64,000 nt of DNA from Desemzia sp. RIT 804 (GTDB lineage Bacteria > Bacillota > Bacilli > Lactobacillales > Carnobacteriaceae): the NCBI RefSeq assembly GCF_016892605.1, contig NZ_JAFEMV010000004.1, positions 62,001-126,000 of the forward strand. Reading direction: 5' to 3'. Shown piece by piece: positions 24,717-33,881 of the stretch (position 1 is its first letter; each line of letters opens with the position of its first letter). The position numbers and the translations under genes are program-made. The notes below the pieces were generated by a model. That model was not told the origin of the DNA. It ran no database searches and saw nothing but the letters and a program-made list of their open reading frames with translations.

Positions 24717-26234
24717 TTAGTTAAGTGCTTTTCTTACTATATCTGCGATTTTTTCAATTTTTGGTCCATAAACAACTTGGATGTGGGTATCCGATGGCTT
24801 AATGATTCCCATACTTCCAGATTTTTTCAAAAGATCCTCATGAATCAAAGTCATATCTCCAATATCTACTCGTAACCGTGAAATACAATTATTGATAACT
24901 TTGATATTGTTTTTGCCTCCAAGACCCTCAATGATAAGCAAACCTAGCGAGTCGTCTTGGTTATCATTACTTTCAATAGGCGTGTTTTCTTCATCGTCAT
25001 CTGCAACGTCAATGGATAGATTTTTTGCTGCCATATATTTTTTGAAGACAAAATAATAAGTAATTGCATAAATAGGTCCTACTACTAATACCATATACCA
25101 TCTAGAACCTGGCTGTAAAACTCCCCAAACAATGTAATCAATTAACCCACCACCGGTATTTCCAATTACTACTCCCAACAATGACATAAGCAAAAATGAT
25201 ACTCCACCCATGAAAGCATGAAAAAGAAATAACGCAGGTGCAATAAACATAAATGAGAATTCTAATGGCTCAGTAATTCCAGAAATAATACTAGCTGCCA
25301 CGCCAGCAATCATTAGAGCTTTAACTCGATTTTTTTTATCTGAAGGACTGGATTGATAGATTGCTAGAGCTCCTGCAGGTAAACCAAACATCATGAATGG
25401 CATTTTACCTTGACCAAGAAATTGTGTGAAGGGTCTTAATGTCTCGCTGTCTAATCTATCAAAGAATTGCAAGAAAATATTTAAGCTACCTTCTACACCT
25501 TCATATACTCCACCTACAGCCGTTGTACGGAAAATTCCGTTCAACACATGATGTAAACCTGTAGGAATCAATAATCTTTCTAAGAAGCCGTATAAAAACA
25601 CCCCTAATGCCCCAGCATTTCCAATTGCTGTACCTAGAGTAGTAATACCTGCAGAGATTGGCTGCCAAACGAAGGGAGCAACTTGCCCTAATAATCCCAT
25701 GACCAAAATTACAACGATCGCCACAAATCTCTTCCCGCCGTAAAAGGCAATTGCTACTGGAAATTGAACTTTGTGGTATTTATTATGAAGAAAAGCGACA
25801 ATAATACCAGTCAAAATACCAGCAATAGCACCCATATCAATTGTTTCCACACCAAGGATTGGAGATACTCGTAATAAATCAAAATTGACAAAGCCTGAAT
25901 TGACCATAGTACTTGCACTTACAAGAAACGTATAGTACCCAATGAAGCCAGCAAAAGCAGCGATTCCTTTGTCTTCTTTCGCCATCCCAAGAGAAATAGA
26001 AATAGCAAATAATACTGGAATTAAAGTAAACACCACGCCAGAAACCGTTTTCAAAGTATCCAACACATAAAAAACAACTGGTGTCTGAAGCAGAGGGACA
26101 GCAGAGACGACTTGGTCCTTAAGTAAGGCTCCCGAAATTCCTAGAATAATACCGCAAGCAGCTAATGCTGCAATAGGCATCATTAAGCTGCTTCCAAGTA
26201 TTGAAAAGAACTCCATTATTTTATTTTTTCTCAT
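24717..26234 (-). CDS. PTS EIICB permease, alpha-glucoside/maltose (MalX/GlvC/AglA) type
   Basis: The ~505-residue protein has an EIIC domain (SLMMPIAALAACGIILGI at the start, PTGLHHVLNGIFR near residue 230, ITEPLEFSFMF near 325) and a C-terminal EIIB domain with the phosphorylated cysteine C450 in NNCISRLRVDI. It is translated just after the GH4 gene, and the pair forms the classic import-plus-hydrolysis unit for alpha-glucosides such as maltose or sucrose isomers. The ATG at 26234 has GAGGAG upstream; the GTG at 26249 overlaps that site. No EIIA is encoded here. Confidence 0.88.
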   Translation of the reverse strand: MRKNKIMEFFSILGSSLMMPIAALAACGIILGISGALLKDQVVSAVPLLQTPVVFYVLDTLKTVSGVVFTLIPVLFAISISLGMAKEDKGIAAFAGFIGYYTFLVSASTMVNSGFVNFDLLRVSPILGVETIDMGAIAGILTGIIVAFLHNKYHKVQFPVAIAFYGGKRFVAIVVILVMGLLGQVAPFVWQPISAGITTLGTAIGNAGALGVFLYGFLERLLIPTGLHHVLNGIFRTTAVGGVYEGVEGSLNIFLQFFDRLDSETLRPFTQFLGQGKMPFMMFGLPAGALAIYQSSPSDKKNRVKALMIAGVAASIISGITEPLEFSFMFIAPALFLFHAFMGGVSFLLMSLLGVVIGNTGGGLIDYIVWGVLQPGSRWYMVLVVGPIYAITYYFVFKKYMAAKNLSIDVADDDEENTPIESNDNQDDSLGLLIIEGLGGKNNIKVINNCISRLRVDIGDMTLIHEDLLKKSGSMGIIKPSDTHIQVVYGPKIEKIADIVRKALN

Positions 26235-26258
26235 CCTTTTTCTCCTCACTTTATAAGT

Positions 26259-27584
26259 TTAACGTAACTCCGGCCACATACCTTTATTTTCTTCCATTAA
26301 TAAATCTAACACTTTTCGAGCTTTTTTTGCGTCATTAATTAATCGATTTAATGTGAAAGCTTCCAAGGCTTTTTGATAAGAATTTTCATAGTAAGCATCA
26401 ACCAACAATTTTTCACTAGAAACTTGATTTACTAATAATCCTAGATAAAACTGCGAGATATTTCCTACACCCATTGGACGAGGACCATTTGCACCCAACT
26501 CGCAAACTACTTCTACCATAGCATCATCTTGCATATTGGCGATTGCTCCATTATTTTCTACAATGAGAATATGACGATCATTTTTATTATATGCAATAGC
26601 TATTGCAACCTCAATCATCATTTCTGCATGCGCATCACTGATGTCATCAAACTTATCTCCTAATGTTCCAGCTTCGATAACTTCTTTACACTCCGCAAAT
26701 ACTCGTTTTTCTCGTCCCGCCATCACTTCATCTGCACGTGTGAAATTTGGATCTGAAGTAGCAACTTTATATTCTGGGTATAAGTAATACTGGTCGTAAG
26801 TATTCGGCAAGTATTCTGGGAAATCATTCATCATGGTTTCGACCATACCATAAGTATCTAGCCAAGATGGGTCACGTTGCTCAGCATCCTGAGGTAAGAA
26901 ACCATTTTCTTTAATTAGTTTTTTCAGCTTGGGCAGTAGATCTTCTCCAGTATTTCGATCATACATATGGGTAAACCAGCCATTATGATTTAAACCAAAA
27001 TAAACTGGGTCTAAATCTTCCCATGAACAACCTAACAGACGGCTACAAGAGCGGACCACGTTTTCAGGCTGATCACAAATATTCAAAATTCGTTTATCTT
27101 TAGGAAATTCTCTTCGTAAAGCTTCTGCAACAATTGCTGCAGGATTTGAATAATTCAAAACCCATGCTTCAGGAGCATACTTTCGGATTTCATGTACGGC
27201 TTTAATCATATCCACAACTGAACGCAATCCGTATGCCATTCCACCAGCCCCACAGGTTTCTTGTCCGACTAAATTCATAGACAATGGAATATGCTCATCT
27301 TTTGCTCGCATTGGTAGTCCGCCAGAACGCATTTGCATAAAGACAAAGTCCATATCTTCATATGCTTCTTTTGCATCAGTTGTGTAGGAAAATTCTAACT
27401 CAGGAAATTGTTCTTTAAACAAAATCTCTCCAAATTTACCGACAAGTTCTTGTCTCTTTTCATCAATATCGAATAATACTAATTTTTGTAGTGGAAATTC
27501 TTTTCTCATTCTCACAAAAGATTTAAGAAACCCCAAGGTAAACGTACTGCCGCCACCTACGATACATACATTAAACTTTTTCAT
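26259..27584 (-). CDS. GH4 6-phospho-alpha-glucosidase
   Basis: The 441-residue protein is a family 4 glycosidase, an NAD- and Mn-dependent enzyme. The NAD-binding loop GGGSTFTLGF is at residues 10-19, NYSNPAA lies near 147, and the metal/active-site segment is CDQP with C170, followed by FGLNHNGWF. CD-x-P at this place is found in 6-phospho-alpha-glucosidases, while beta-specific members have CN-x-P. It hydrolyses the alpha-glucoside-6-phosphate imported by the adjacent EIICB. Ribosome site AAGGAGAT. The paralogue at 50037-51359 shares the motif at the same residue. Confidence 0.9.
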   Translation of the reverse strand: MKKFNVCIVGGGSTFTLGFLKSFVRMRKEFPLQKLVLFDIDEKRQELVGKFGEILFKEQFPELEFSYTTDAKEAYEDMDFVFMQMRSGGLPMRAKDEHIPLSMNLVGQETCGAGGMAYGLRSVVDMIKAVHEIRKYAPEAWVLNYSNPAAIVAEALRREFPKDKRILNICDQPENVVRSCSRLLGCSWEDLDPVYFGLNHNGWFTHMYDRNTGEDLLPKLKKLIKENGFLPQDAEQRDPSWLDTYGMVETMMNDFPEYLPNTYDQYYLYPEYKVATSDPNFTRADEVMAGREKRVFAECKEVIEAGTLGDKFDDISDAHAEMMIEVAIAIAYNKNDRHILIVENNGAIANMQDDAMVEVVCELGANGPRPMGVGNISQFYLGLLVNQVSSEKLLVDAYYENSYQKALEAFTLNRLINDAKKARKVLDLLMEENKGMWPELR

Positions 27585-27897
27585 GCCCTAATATCTCCTT
27601 TATAATCAAACATTAAATTTTATTTCCCAAATTATTAATGGCCAATTAATATATTCTTATTATGACAAACGTTGAAAGCGAATACAATACGACGAATAAA
27701 TTTACTAGACGATCACTGAAATAGTGATTTGTTACTAAAAAAGGAACAAATATCAAGGGAGATCCTCACAAAAGATAAATCCTCTTTTTTATACCTTTAC
27801 TGATAACGTCTTACTAACAAGAAAATTGTTTTTATGAATCATTGGTGAACTATGTTAGGATATAGTTACCTTGATTCAATTGGAAAGGAAGATTGTC
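27585..27897. promoter_or_regulatory. Shared control region of the GH4-EIICB operon and the tandem RpiR genes
   Basis: The 313-bp region between divergent units contains the cre-like site at 27673-27686 and AT-rich stretches that can hold promoters for both sides. I cannot place a confident -35/-10 pair. Confidence 0.5.
27673..27686 (+). promoter_or_regulatory. Candidate cre (CcpA) site upstream of GH4-EIICB
   Basis: TGAAAGCGAATACA matches 13 of 14 positions of TGWAANCGNTNWCA. It lies about 90 bp upstream of the GH4 start, as expected for catabolite repression of an alpha-glucoside operon. Confidence 0.6.
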
Positions 27898-28662
27898 ATG
27901 CTCGCAGATATTTTAGACAATAACATCATCACTCGCTTAAATTCCAATGAACTTACAATACTAAATTATATCTACGCTCACCCGAAAGAAGTTGAAACAG
28001 CCACTATTCGACAACTAGCTGAGAAACTTTCCTGTTCAACTACAACAATTTTACGTTTTTGCAGAAAAATCAATTTAACTGGTTACAGCGAATTAAAATA
28101 TCTCATTAAACAAAGCAACCAATCTAGTTCAAACTCCTTAATTAAACCAGACTTAAAAACATCTGAAACCCTTTCGCAGGATATTGAAAATACCTTGTTA
28201 TTACTAAAAGAAGATAGTATCAATCAGCTTATTACTGAAATAGACAGCAATAAGAGTATCCATTTGTACAGCGGTGGAGGAATCTCTGGCAGAGTGCTAG
28301 ACTATTTGGAAAAGATGTTTTTTTCCTTTAGTCGTCAAAATGTCTACCATTATGAAGCTTCTACACTGGCTTTTCACATTGCTGAGACACTAACAGAGAA
28401 CGACATTCTTATTGTCATCAGCTCAAGCGGTACTTACGAGCCTACGATTAAAATGGCTAATATTGCTAAAACACACGGAGCTAAAGTGGTAGCAATTACT
28501 CCTTACACTGAAAATTTTTTGGCGATGATTGCCGATATCAATTTTCGCTTTTTTGGCCATACCAGAAAAAATAAAAATACGGAGTATAATTCACGTTTAC
28601 CGATTTTTTATATAATTGACGCGATTTTCAAAGCCTATTTAGCTTCAAAGGAGGATATTTGA
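27898..28662 (+). CDS. RpiR-family regulator, first of a tandem pair
   Basis: The ~254-residue protein has the RpiR helix-turn-helix (SCSTTTILRFCRKINLTGYSELK, residues ~43-65) and a SIS domain with HLYSGGGISGRVLDYLEKM near 122 and IVISSSGTYEPTI near 175. The ATG at 27898 has AAAGGAAG upstream, better than the earlier frame start at 27871. It faces the GH4-EIICB operon and overlaps the next RpiR gene, so the two are co-translated. Confidence 0.85.
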   Translation: MLADILDNNIITRLNSNELTILNYIYAHPKEVETATIRQLAEKLSCSTTTILRFCRKINLTGYSELKYLIKQSNQSSSNSLIKPDLKTSETLSQDIENTLLLLKEDSINQLITEIDSNKSIHLYSGGGISGRVLDYLEKMFFSFSRQNVYHYEASTLAFHIAETLTENDILIVISSSGTYEPTIKMANIAKTHGAKVVAITPYTENFLAMIADINFRFFGHTRKNKNTEYNSRLPIFYIIDAIFKAYLASKEDI

Positions 28663-29423
28663 TGTCCGATTTTCTTTCTAATGTAGAGATAGTTGCATTG
28701 TCTGACAATGACTTTAAAATTTATAACTATATCCAAGATAACCGCGCTCTTATTCCGAAACTTAAACTACATGAATTAGCTAGCAGACTCTTTGTTTCTG
28801 ATACCATTATCATCCGCTTTTGTCAGAAAATAGGTCTGAGCGGATTTAACGAATTAAAATATCGGATAAAAAATGAATTATTAAATAATCAAAAGAAGCA
28901 GTCTAGCTTTCGAGAACAAATTGACCAACAGATTATTGATTTTCAACACTTCCTCAATACTATTTCAATGACTGAAATCCAACAAATCATTAAATTGATA
29001 TGCAGTGATCGGCCATTATATATTTACGGACGCAGTCTCAGTTCTGTTCCTGCTAAGTATTTATATACGGTGCTAAATTCTCTTGATCGACGTTGCATTT
29101 TAATTGAAGATTTGCATTTAATCAAAAATATTAGCAGAACTGTTCAGCCTGGTGCAATTATCTTGATTATGTCGGCAAGTGCTCCCTTAGATGTTTATAA
29201 TTCTATTTTTGAAGCCTCCAGAAAAACACAAGCAACTTCAATATTAATCAGCTCAAATAAAAGTGAAACTATTCATCAAATGGCAGATTTCTATTTATTT
29301 TGTGACGACAAACAGGTTTATTATAATGAAACTGATGTAAACTCACGAATCTATATGTTGACTCTTGTCCAAATAATGATTGAATTAGCTAGCGAACAAC
29401 TCTTAACGTCAACTAGTTCATAA
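28662..29423 (+). CDS. RpiR-family regulator, second of a tandem pair
   Basis: The ~253-residue protein is a diverged paralogue of the gene before it: helix-turn-helix FVSDTIIIRFCQKIGLSGFNELK (residues ~43-65) and a SIS-like C-terminus (LYIYGRSLSSVPAKYLYTVL near 124, LIMSASAPLDVYNSI near 172). The SIS loop lost the usual Ser-Gly-x-(T/S) residues (SASAPLD in place of SxSGxT), so phosphosugar binding may be altered. Strong ribosome site AAAGGAGGAT; the ATG shares a base with the stop of the first gene. The pair could act as a heteromer. Confidence 0.82.
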   Translation: MSDFLSNVEIVALSDNDFKIYNYIQDNRALIPKLKLHELASRLFVSDTIIIRFCQKIGLSGFNELKYRIKNELLNNQKKQSSFREQIDQQIIDFQHFLNTISMTEIQQIIKLICSDRPLYIYGRSLSSVPAKYLYTVLNSLDRRCILIEDLHLIKNISRTVQPGAIILIMSASAPLDVYNSIFEASRKTQATSILISSNKSETIHQMADFYLFCDDKQVYYNETDVNSRIYMLTLVQIMIELASEQLLTSTSS

Positions 29424-29454
29424 TAATATCAAGAAATATCATAGGTGTGGCAAA

Positions 29455-29640
29455 ACTAGATGCATTAATTCCGCAGCTTTATAAGCCCACATAAACTCTT
29501 GCCCTTCAAGGACAATAATTAATCTGGCCGAACAAGCTTCTCATCGACAATATGGTTATTTAGCATAATTAGCCAGATACCACCAAAAATAAGGCAACTA
29601 AAAAACTTAATACCTATAAAAATAATAGAACGGTATTGAA
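29455..29640 (-). pseudogene. Remnant of a second YdcF/SanA gene
   Basis: The minus strand encodes IIFIGIKFFSCLIFGGIW, then LIMLNNHIVDEKLVRPD, and one frame over IIVLEGQEFMWAYKAAELM. The intact YdcF protein at 22690-23280 has IISIGVVLFICLVFGASYP, then IILNNLIVDEEPVQSD, VIIVPEGEEFVRASKAAELL. A one-base loss after the Asp shifts the frame, and everything after the KAAEL segment is missing. Confidence 0.82.
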
Positions 29641-29698
29641 AATTTGAAAAAGATTGACTAAAGTCAACGGTATAAAGCATGGAAAAATATAAATAACA

Positions 29699-29757
29699 GA
29701 AGCTGCTTCGATTAAAAGTCTTCCCTGCGGAGAAGAACATTATCGAGGCAGCTTCTA
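29699..29757. terminator. Complex hairpin
   Basis: Outer arms AGAAGCTGCTTCGAT and ATCGAGGCAGCTTCT close a loop that itself pairs (TCTTC/GAAGA). It lies between the ydcF remnant and the KDG kinase operon and may be a terminator for the RpiR pair or for the operon. Confidence 0.5.
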
Positions 29758-29813
29758 TTATTTGTGATAATTATCAAAAAAATACAAAAGAAAATACGGT
29801 TAATTCGATGATA

Positions 29814-29845
29814 ATTGTTAAAATAGCAGCTACTATTTTAACAAT
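29814..29845 (-). terminator. Hairpin at the end of the DgaE/DgaF operon
   Basis: ATTGTTAAAATAG and CTATTTTAACAAT form a 13-bp stem with a 6-nt loop, 39 bp past the stop of the last gene on the minus strand. The T tract is weak. Confidence 0.5.
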
Positions 29846-29883
29846 AACCTAAACAAAGTTTACTATTATAATCCCCTATCCTT

Positions 29884-30873
29884 TTATCTAATCACACTGT
29901 TCAATTCATTGTTCATAAACTTTTCAACCATATCTTTTTCTATCAAGGGACTATCTCCAAACGTTGTATGGGCCAATACAGCATTGCAAACAGCAAAATT
30001 TACGGTTCTAGTTGCAGACCACTCTTCGATTATTCCAGTAATAACTCCTGCAGCAAAGGCATCGCCTGTTCCAATACGATCAAATATTTTCAATTCATAT
30101 GTTGGACTTTCACTGAAACCTTTACTTGTGTGCAAGAACCCTGATAAATGGCCTCCTGTATTACTTTTACTGCGCTTACTGCCAGAGAAGTATTGAACTC
30201 CGTATTTCTCCATAAATTTCTGGCTTAACTGTTCAATAGTATCTCCAGAGAAATCTAACAATTCCTTCAAATCTCTTTCTCCGCCAAATACCACTGTACA
30301 ATAAGGTAAAATTCTTTCGTATTGCTTCTTTATCCATTCATGACTGTGATTTTTATTTAAACTTGGGCGAAAATTAAAGTCGAAACAGACTATCTTTCCT
30401 GATTGATGAGCTTTCTCAGCTAATTCAGTGGCTGCTTCTCGAGTGCCTTCTCCTAGTGACAATGTAATGCCGCAAATATGAATAATATCAAACTCATTGA
30501 TTATCTTCTCTATATCATAATCTGCTAGTGTACTTACCCCAAAAGCGCTATTCAACCGTTCTAAATAAGTAACTTCAGATGGTCGATTTCCATAGCCCAT
30601 TTCTAAAAAATACAACCCAATATGATTACCGCTATAACCAATATTAGAGTCATCGATTCCAAGTTTACGTACAAAACCGGCTGCAGCTTTTCCAACATGA
30701 TTATCGGGTAATTGTGTCAACAGACTTGTTTGATATCCGAAATGAGACAACCCACTGAGAATATTCACACCAGTACCATTAAAACTAAGATCTACAGTAG
30801 TGGTTTGTTCAATTAATTTATATTCTGGTGGAGTCAACCTCATCATAACTTCTCCAAAAGCTAAAATTTTCAT
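29884..30873 (-). CDS. kdgK: PfkB-family 2-keto-3-deoxygluconate kinase
   Basis: The 329-residue protein has the KDG kinase pattern: MKILAFGEVMMRLTPPEY at the start, FNGTGVNILSGLSHFGYQTS near residue 31, FDFNFRPSLN near 172 and the catalytic DRIGTGDAFAAGVITG near 268 (Asp as base). It would phosphorylate 2-keto-3-deoxygluconate at O6, giving the substrate of the aldolase encoded just upstream. It is the last gene of the seven-gene operon starting at 36633, 13 bp after dgaF. The kinase is needed only if the operon yields unphosphorylated KDG, which is a clue to the pathway. Confidence 0.85.
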   Translation of the reverse strand: MKILAFGEVMMRLTPPEYKLIEQTTTVDLSFNGTGVNILSGLSHFGYQTSLLTQLPDNHVGKAAAGFVRKLGIDDSNIGYSGNHIGLYFLEMGYGNRPSEVTYLERLNSAFGVSTLADYDIEKIINEFDIIHICGITLSLGEGTREAATELAEKAHQSGKIVCFDFNFRPSLNKNHSHEWIKKQYERILPYCTVVFGGERDLKELLDFSGDTIEQLSQKFMEKYGVQYFSGSKRSKSNTGGHLSGFLHTSKGFSESPTYELKIFDRIGTGDAFAAGVITGIIEEWSATRTVNFAVCNAVLAHTTFGDSPLIEKDMVEKFMNNELNSVIR

Positions 30874-30886
30874 TTACGCTCTTCCT

Positions 30887-31639
30887 TTACTTTTTGCTGT
30901 TTTTCTCTACACGTTGCATGATCGAAAACAATTGCTTCACATCTTCAGGTCTTGTGTCTCCAGTTTTCGGATCAATAATAGAACTATAGACGTGAGGAAT
31001 AATTTTTTCTACACCAGCATCAACTGCAATTTGGATGATTTCTTCAAAATTATCTAAATCGATTCCACCAGTAGGTTCAAGCATGAAGTCATTTTCTGCA
31101 CAAGCTTTTGCAACTGCTTTGTATTCTTCCTTAAAAGCCAGGCCTTTCATTGGAAAGTATTTAACAGAACTTCCTCCCATATCTTTTAATAATGCAATAG
31201 CTGTTTCAATCGGTACCTCAGCAGCTGTTTTTTGACTGCTTAATGGTCCAGTAGCAATATTTACGTAACCGACTTTTCCAGTAGGTGAAACTAGACCGTT
31301 GATCACTGTATCTTCTTGTTTCAATAAAGCACGACTTGTCCCTACTCCAGTAAAAACTTGATTCACATGCTGCGGCTGCAGTTCAGCAGAAATCCGGCTT
31401 ACCATCTGACTTTGGCCCGGGTCTCCAGCGCCTAATCCGACAGAAATAGCATTCTCAATAGCTTCTTGATATAGTTTCATGTCATTGATTGCTTCTTCGT
31501 CGGTAGTATAATTCTTGGATAATATTCCTAAAATAATATTCCCCTCAGCCGCCTGATAGCATTCTTCGGCGTTTTTCACTGAATTTGCTAATACATTCAA
31601 TGCTATTCGTTCATTTAAAAAATTGGGTGATTTTTTCAT
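30887..31639 (-). CDS. dgaF: KDGP aldolase, DgaF type
   Basis: The ~250-residue protein matches DgaF, the KDG-6-phosphate aldolase of the D-glucosaminate pathway of Salmonella, which splits KDG-6-P into pyruvate and glyceraldehyde-3-P. Recognised segments are LNVLANSVKNAEECYQAAEG near residue 13, VGLGAGDPGQ near 67, TGVGTSRALL near 95, and LEPTGGIDLDNFEEI near 187. The ATG at 31639 has AGAGGAAAA upstream. It lies between dgaE and kdgK. Confidence 0.87.
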   Translation of the reverse strand: MKKSPNFLNERIALNVLANSVKNAEECYQAAEGNIILGILSKNYTTDEEAINDMKLYQEAIENAISVGLGAGDPGQSQMVSRISAELQPQHVNQVFTGVGTSRALLKQEDTVINGLVSPTGKVGYVNIATGPLSSQKTAAEVPIETAIALLKDMGGSSVKYFPMKGLAFKEEYKAVAKACAENDFMLEPTGGIDLDNFEEIIQIAVDAGVEKIIPHVYSSIIDPKTGDTRPEDVKQLFSIMQRVEKNSKK

Positions 31640-31662
31640 ATAAGTTTTCCTCTTTCTCTCAA

Positions 31663-32760
31663 TTAATCCATGATCTCTTTTAGCCGGTGCCAAATTTGCT
31701 TCATTTCGTTTTGATTTACTGCACGTATGTCAAATTCGATAATTCCATTATTCGCTTGGTATTCTCTAGTGTAGACAGCCGGATTACCAGTTTTGAGTTT
31801 TTCAATAATTTGCTTAGCATTCATTGATGCTCTCTCGTCAATCTGAACTTTAGCTCTATAAATTTCTCTCCCTGCACCATCTTGAACAATTGATGCACTG
31901 ATTCCTGAAACTTCATTTAGTCTTTCGATCCAAGGCTCTAGCCTTTCTTTCATGTGTTCTCCAGACTCTGAACCGTCTCTTAAGTATTTTTCAATCGCTG
32001 TAGCTAGGCCTAATATATTTTCTTTTCCAATTTTCATTGCTCTTCCGATTCCTTTGGACTGTAGGCTGACCCATTCAATAAACTGTGTTTTCCCAATAAC
32101 AACCCCAGAACTGGTTCCTTCTAAAGCTTTAGCACCACTGTAGATTACTAAATCTGCTCCACTACTGATGTACTTGGCTAAGTCTTCCTCTGCTGCTGCA
32201 TCGACAATCAGAGGCACGTGATTCTTATGCGCAACTTCGGCGGCTTCTTCAACCGTCAACATACTTTTTTGTACGGTATGATGACTCTTTATATAGAGAA
32301 TTGCAGCAGTCTGATCAGTGATCATTTCTTCCAAATGAGCCGGATTGCACATATTTGCATAGCCCGCTTCAACCATTTCCCCGCCACCAACTGCAATCAT
32401 GACTTCAACTGGAGTTCCATAATCAACATTATGACCTTTTGGTATAATGATTTCTCTCTTACTGATTTTTTCTGAATAAGGATGATACAGATGGAACATA
32501 CTCCCTTGACCTATAATTCCTGCTACAGATTGTGCAATACCTGCTGAAGCTGAGGAAACGATATGCGCAGCTTCAACTCCAATCAATTGTGCAACGTATT
32601 CGCCAGTTTTCTTCGATAATTGTTCCATCTCAAAAAAATGTTGTCCTCCAAATTTTTGAGCTTCAATAATCTCATCAGAATATTTTGATACACCTAAAAT
32701 AGTCATTTTCCCACTTGCATTAATGACTTCCTTAAGGCCATATTTTTCGTAATAGTCCAC
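31663..32760 (-). CDS. dgaE: DgaE-type PLP enzyme, glucosaminate(-6-phosphate) ammonia-lyase
   Basis: The ~365-residue protein belongs to the SelA-like fold type I PLP enzymes of the DgaE family, which remove ammonia from D-glucosaminate-6-P to give KDG-6-P. Seen are INASGKMTILGVSKYS near residue 15, SSASAGIAQSVAG near 70, LIVDAAAEEDLAKYISSGADL near 187 (PLP-ring Asp) and YSGAKALEGTSSGVV near 212 (Schiff-base Lys). AGGAGG immediately precedes the ATG at 32766 but is six bases from the GTG at 32760, so I choose the GTG. The ribosome site overlaps the stop of the amidohydrolase gene. Confidence 0.83.
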   Translation of the reverse strand: MDYYEKYGLKEVINASGKMTILGVSKYSDEIIEAQKFGGQHFFEMEQLSKKTGEYVAQLIGVEAAHIVSSASAGIAQSVAGIIGQGSMFHLYHPYSEKISKREIIIPKGHNVDYGTPVEVMIAVGGGEMVEAGYANMCNPAHLEEMITDQTAAILYIKSHHTVQKSMLTVEEAAEVAHKNHVPLIVDAAAEEDLAKYISSGADLVIYSGAKALEGTSSGVVIGKTQFIEWVSLQSKGIGRAMKIGKENILGLATAIEKYLRDGSESGEHMKERLEPWIERLNEVSGISASIVQDGAGREIYRAKVQIDERASMNAKQIIEKLKTGNPAVYTREYQANNGIIEFDIRAVNQNEMKQIWHRLKEIMD

Positions 32761-32762
32761 AT

Positions 32763-33872
32763 TCATCCTCCTATCTCATAAGTTTCCCCTTCAACAATCG
32801 TATAAATCGGTTGAATGACTTGGTTAATTGTGCCTTCATTTCCATTCGAATCAAATAACGTTTTTTCTTGGTCTTGAACGTTAAAAATTGTAATATCTGC
32901 ATCGAATCCTACTTTTAACTGCCCTTTTTGCTCTAAATGAAACATTTTTGCCGGGTGATCAGTAATCATTGGTAGAATTTCTTTTAAAGAATATCCAATA
33001 CTAAGCATTTTCTCCATCGTTGTCGAAAGATCATATACTGGACCATTTTCTCGATTACGATGATAGATATCTGTACTTAACGAATGGCAAATAAAACATT
33101 CACTTTTTGCTTGCTTTGCAACATTGAAATTAAAACTATCCGTTCCGTGTCCAGTATCAAATAGAACACCTCTATGGTAGGCCTCCCAAACACCTTCTTG
33201 TATCTCACCGGATTCATTCAAAATCCCATTTTCTTTACCGTTATAGCAATGTGTGACGATATCTCCTTCTTCAAGATAAGTTAATACATTGTCCAATGTA
33301 GGCGGAGCAGAACCAATATGAACCATTAGAGGAATACCGTTACAAGCCTTTTGAATAGCTTTTGCTTTTTTCAGTGGTTCAATTCCATTTTCTCCTATTA
33401 CGGTTTTACTCATACGAGCTTTAATTCCAACAATAAAATCAGGATATTTTTGAATACTTTCTTTTACTAACTCACCATCAATATCTTCCATATGTGCCAA
33501 TTCGTTTTGCCTTACAATACCATTTTTCGAGATATTAACCATCGCAAAAACATTCGTTTTAGCTTTTTTTGCTGAATTGTAAAAATCCCCTATATTATTT
33601 GCACCTGTTGTCCCAGCATCAATAACAGTTGTTACACCTTTCAAATAACCGATTTTGTCAGGTTGATCATAATAAAGCGACATTTTTTCATAACAATGAG
33701 TGTGAGCATCGATCCATCCAGAAGAAACAAATGATTTATGTTGCAAATCAATGGTTTTCTTAGCTTCTACTTGCAGTTTTTTTGAAATAGCTACAATTTT
33801 ATTCCCTTCAATAGCTATTTCAATCGGTTCATTATCAATCGTTCTCCCATTTTTTATATAGACATCAATCAT
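32763..33872 (-). CDS. Amidohydrolase/deacetylase-family metallohydrolase
   Basis: The 369-residue protein has the amidohydrolase barrel signatures: HxH in WIDAHTHCYEK near residue 53, a likely carbamylated Lys in VGIKARMSK near 150, metal-binding His in LMVHIGSAPP near 183 and VTHCYNGKENG near 207, and the catalytic Asp in LFDTGHGTDSF near 240. The subfamily is the one often encoded beside dgaE/dgaF. In this operon the expected job is removal of an N-acetyl group from an amino-sugar acid before ammonia elimination. That substrate is inferred from context. Overlaps dgaE, and follows the MupG-like gene by 9 bp. Confidence 0.83.
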   Translation of the reverse strand: MIDVYIKNGRTIDNEPIEIAIEGNKIVAISKKLQVEAKKTIDLQHKSFVSSGWIDAHTHCYEKMSLYYDQPDKIGYLKGVTTVIDAGTTGANNIGDFYNSAKKAKTNVFAMVNISKNGIVRQNELAHMEDIDGELVKESIQKYPDFIVGIKARMSKTVIGENGIEPLKKAKAIQKACNGIPLMVHIGSAPPTLDNVLTYLEEGDIVTHCYNGKENGILNESGEIQEGVWEAYHRGVLFDTGHGTDSFNFNVAKQAKSECFICHSLSTDIYHRNRENGPVYDLSTTMEKMLSIGYSLKEILPMITDHPAKMFHLEQKGQLKVGFDADITIFNVQDQEKTLFDSNGNEGTINQVIQPIYTIVEGETYEIGG

Positions 33873-33881
33873 TAAAAGGCC

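Larger units (their letters stand above)
29424..29883. other. 460-bp stretch with a gene remnant and two hairpins
   Basis: It contains the ydcF remnant (29455-29640), a long imperfect hairpin at 29699-29757 (AGAAGCTGC/GCAGCTTCT closing a structured loop) and a 13-bp hairpin at 29814-29845. No intact gene is seen. Confidence 0.6.
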
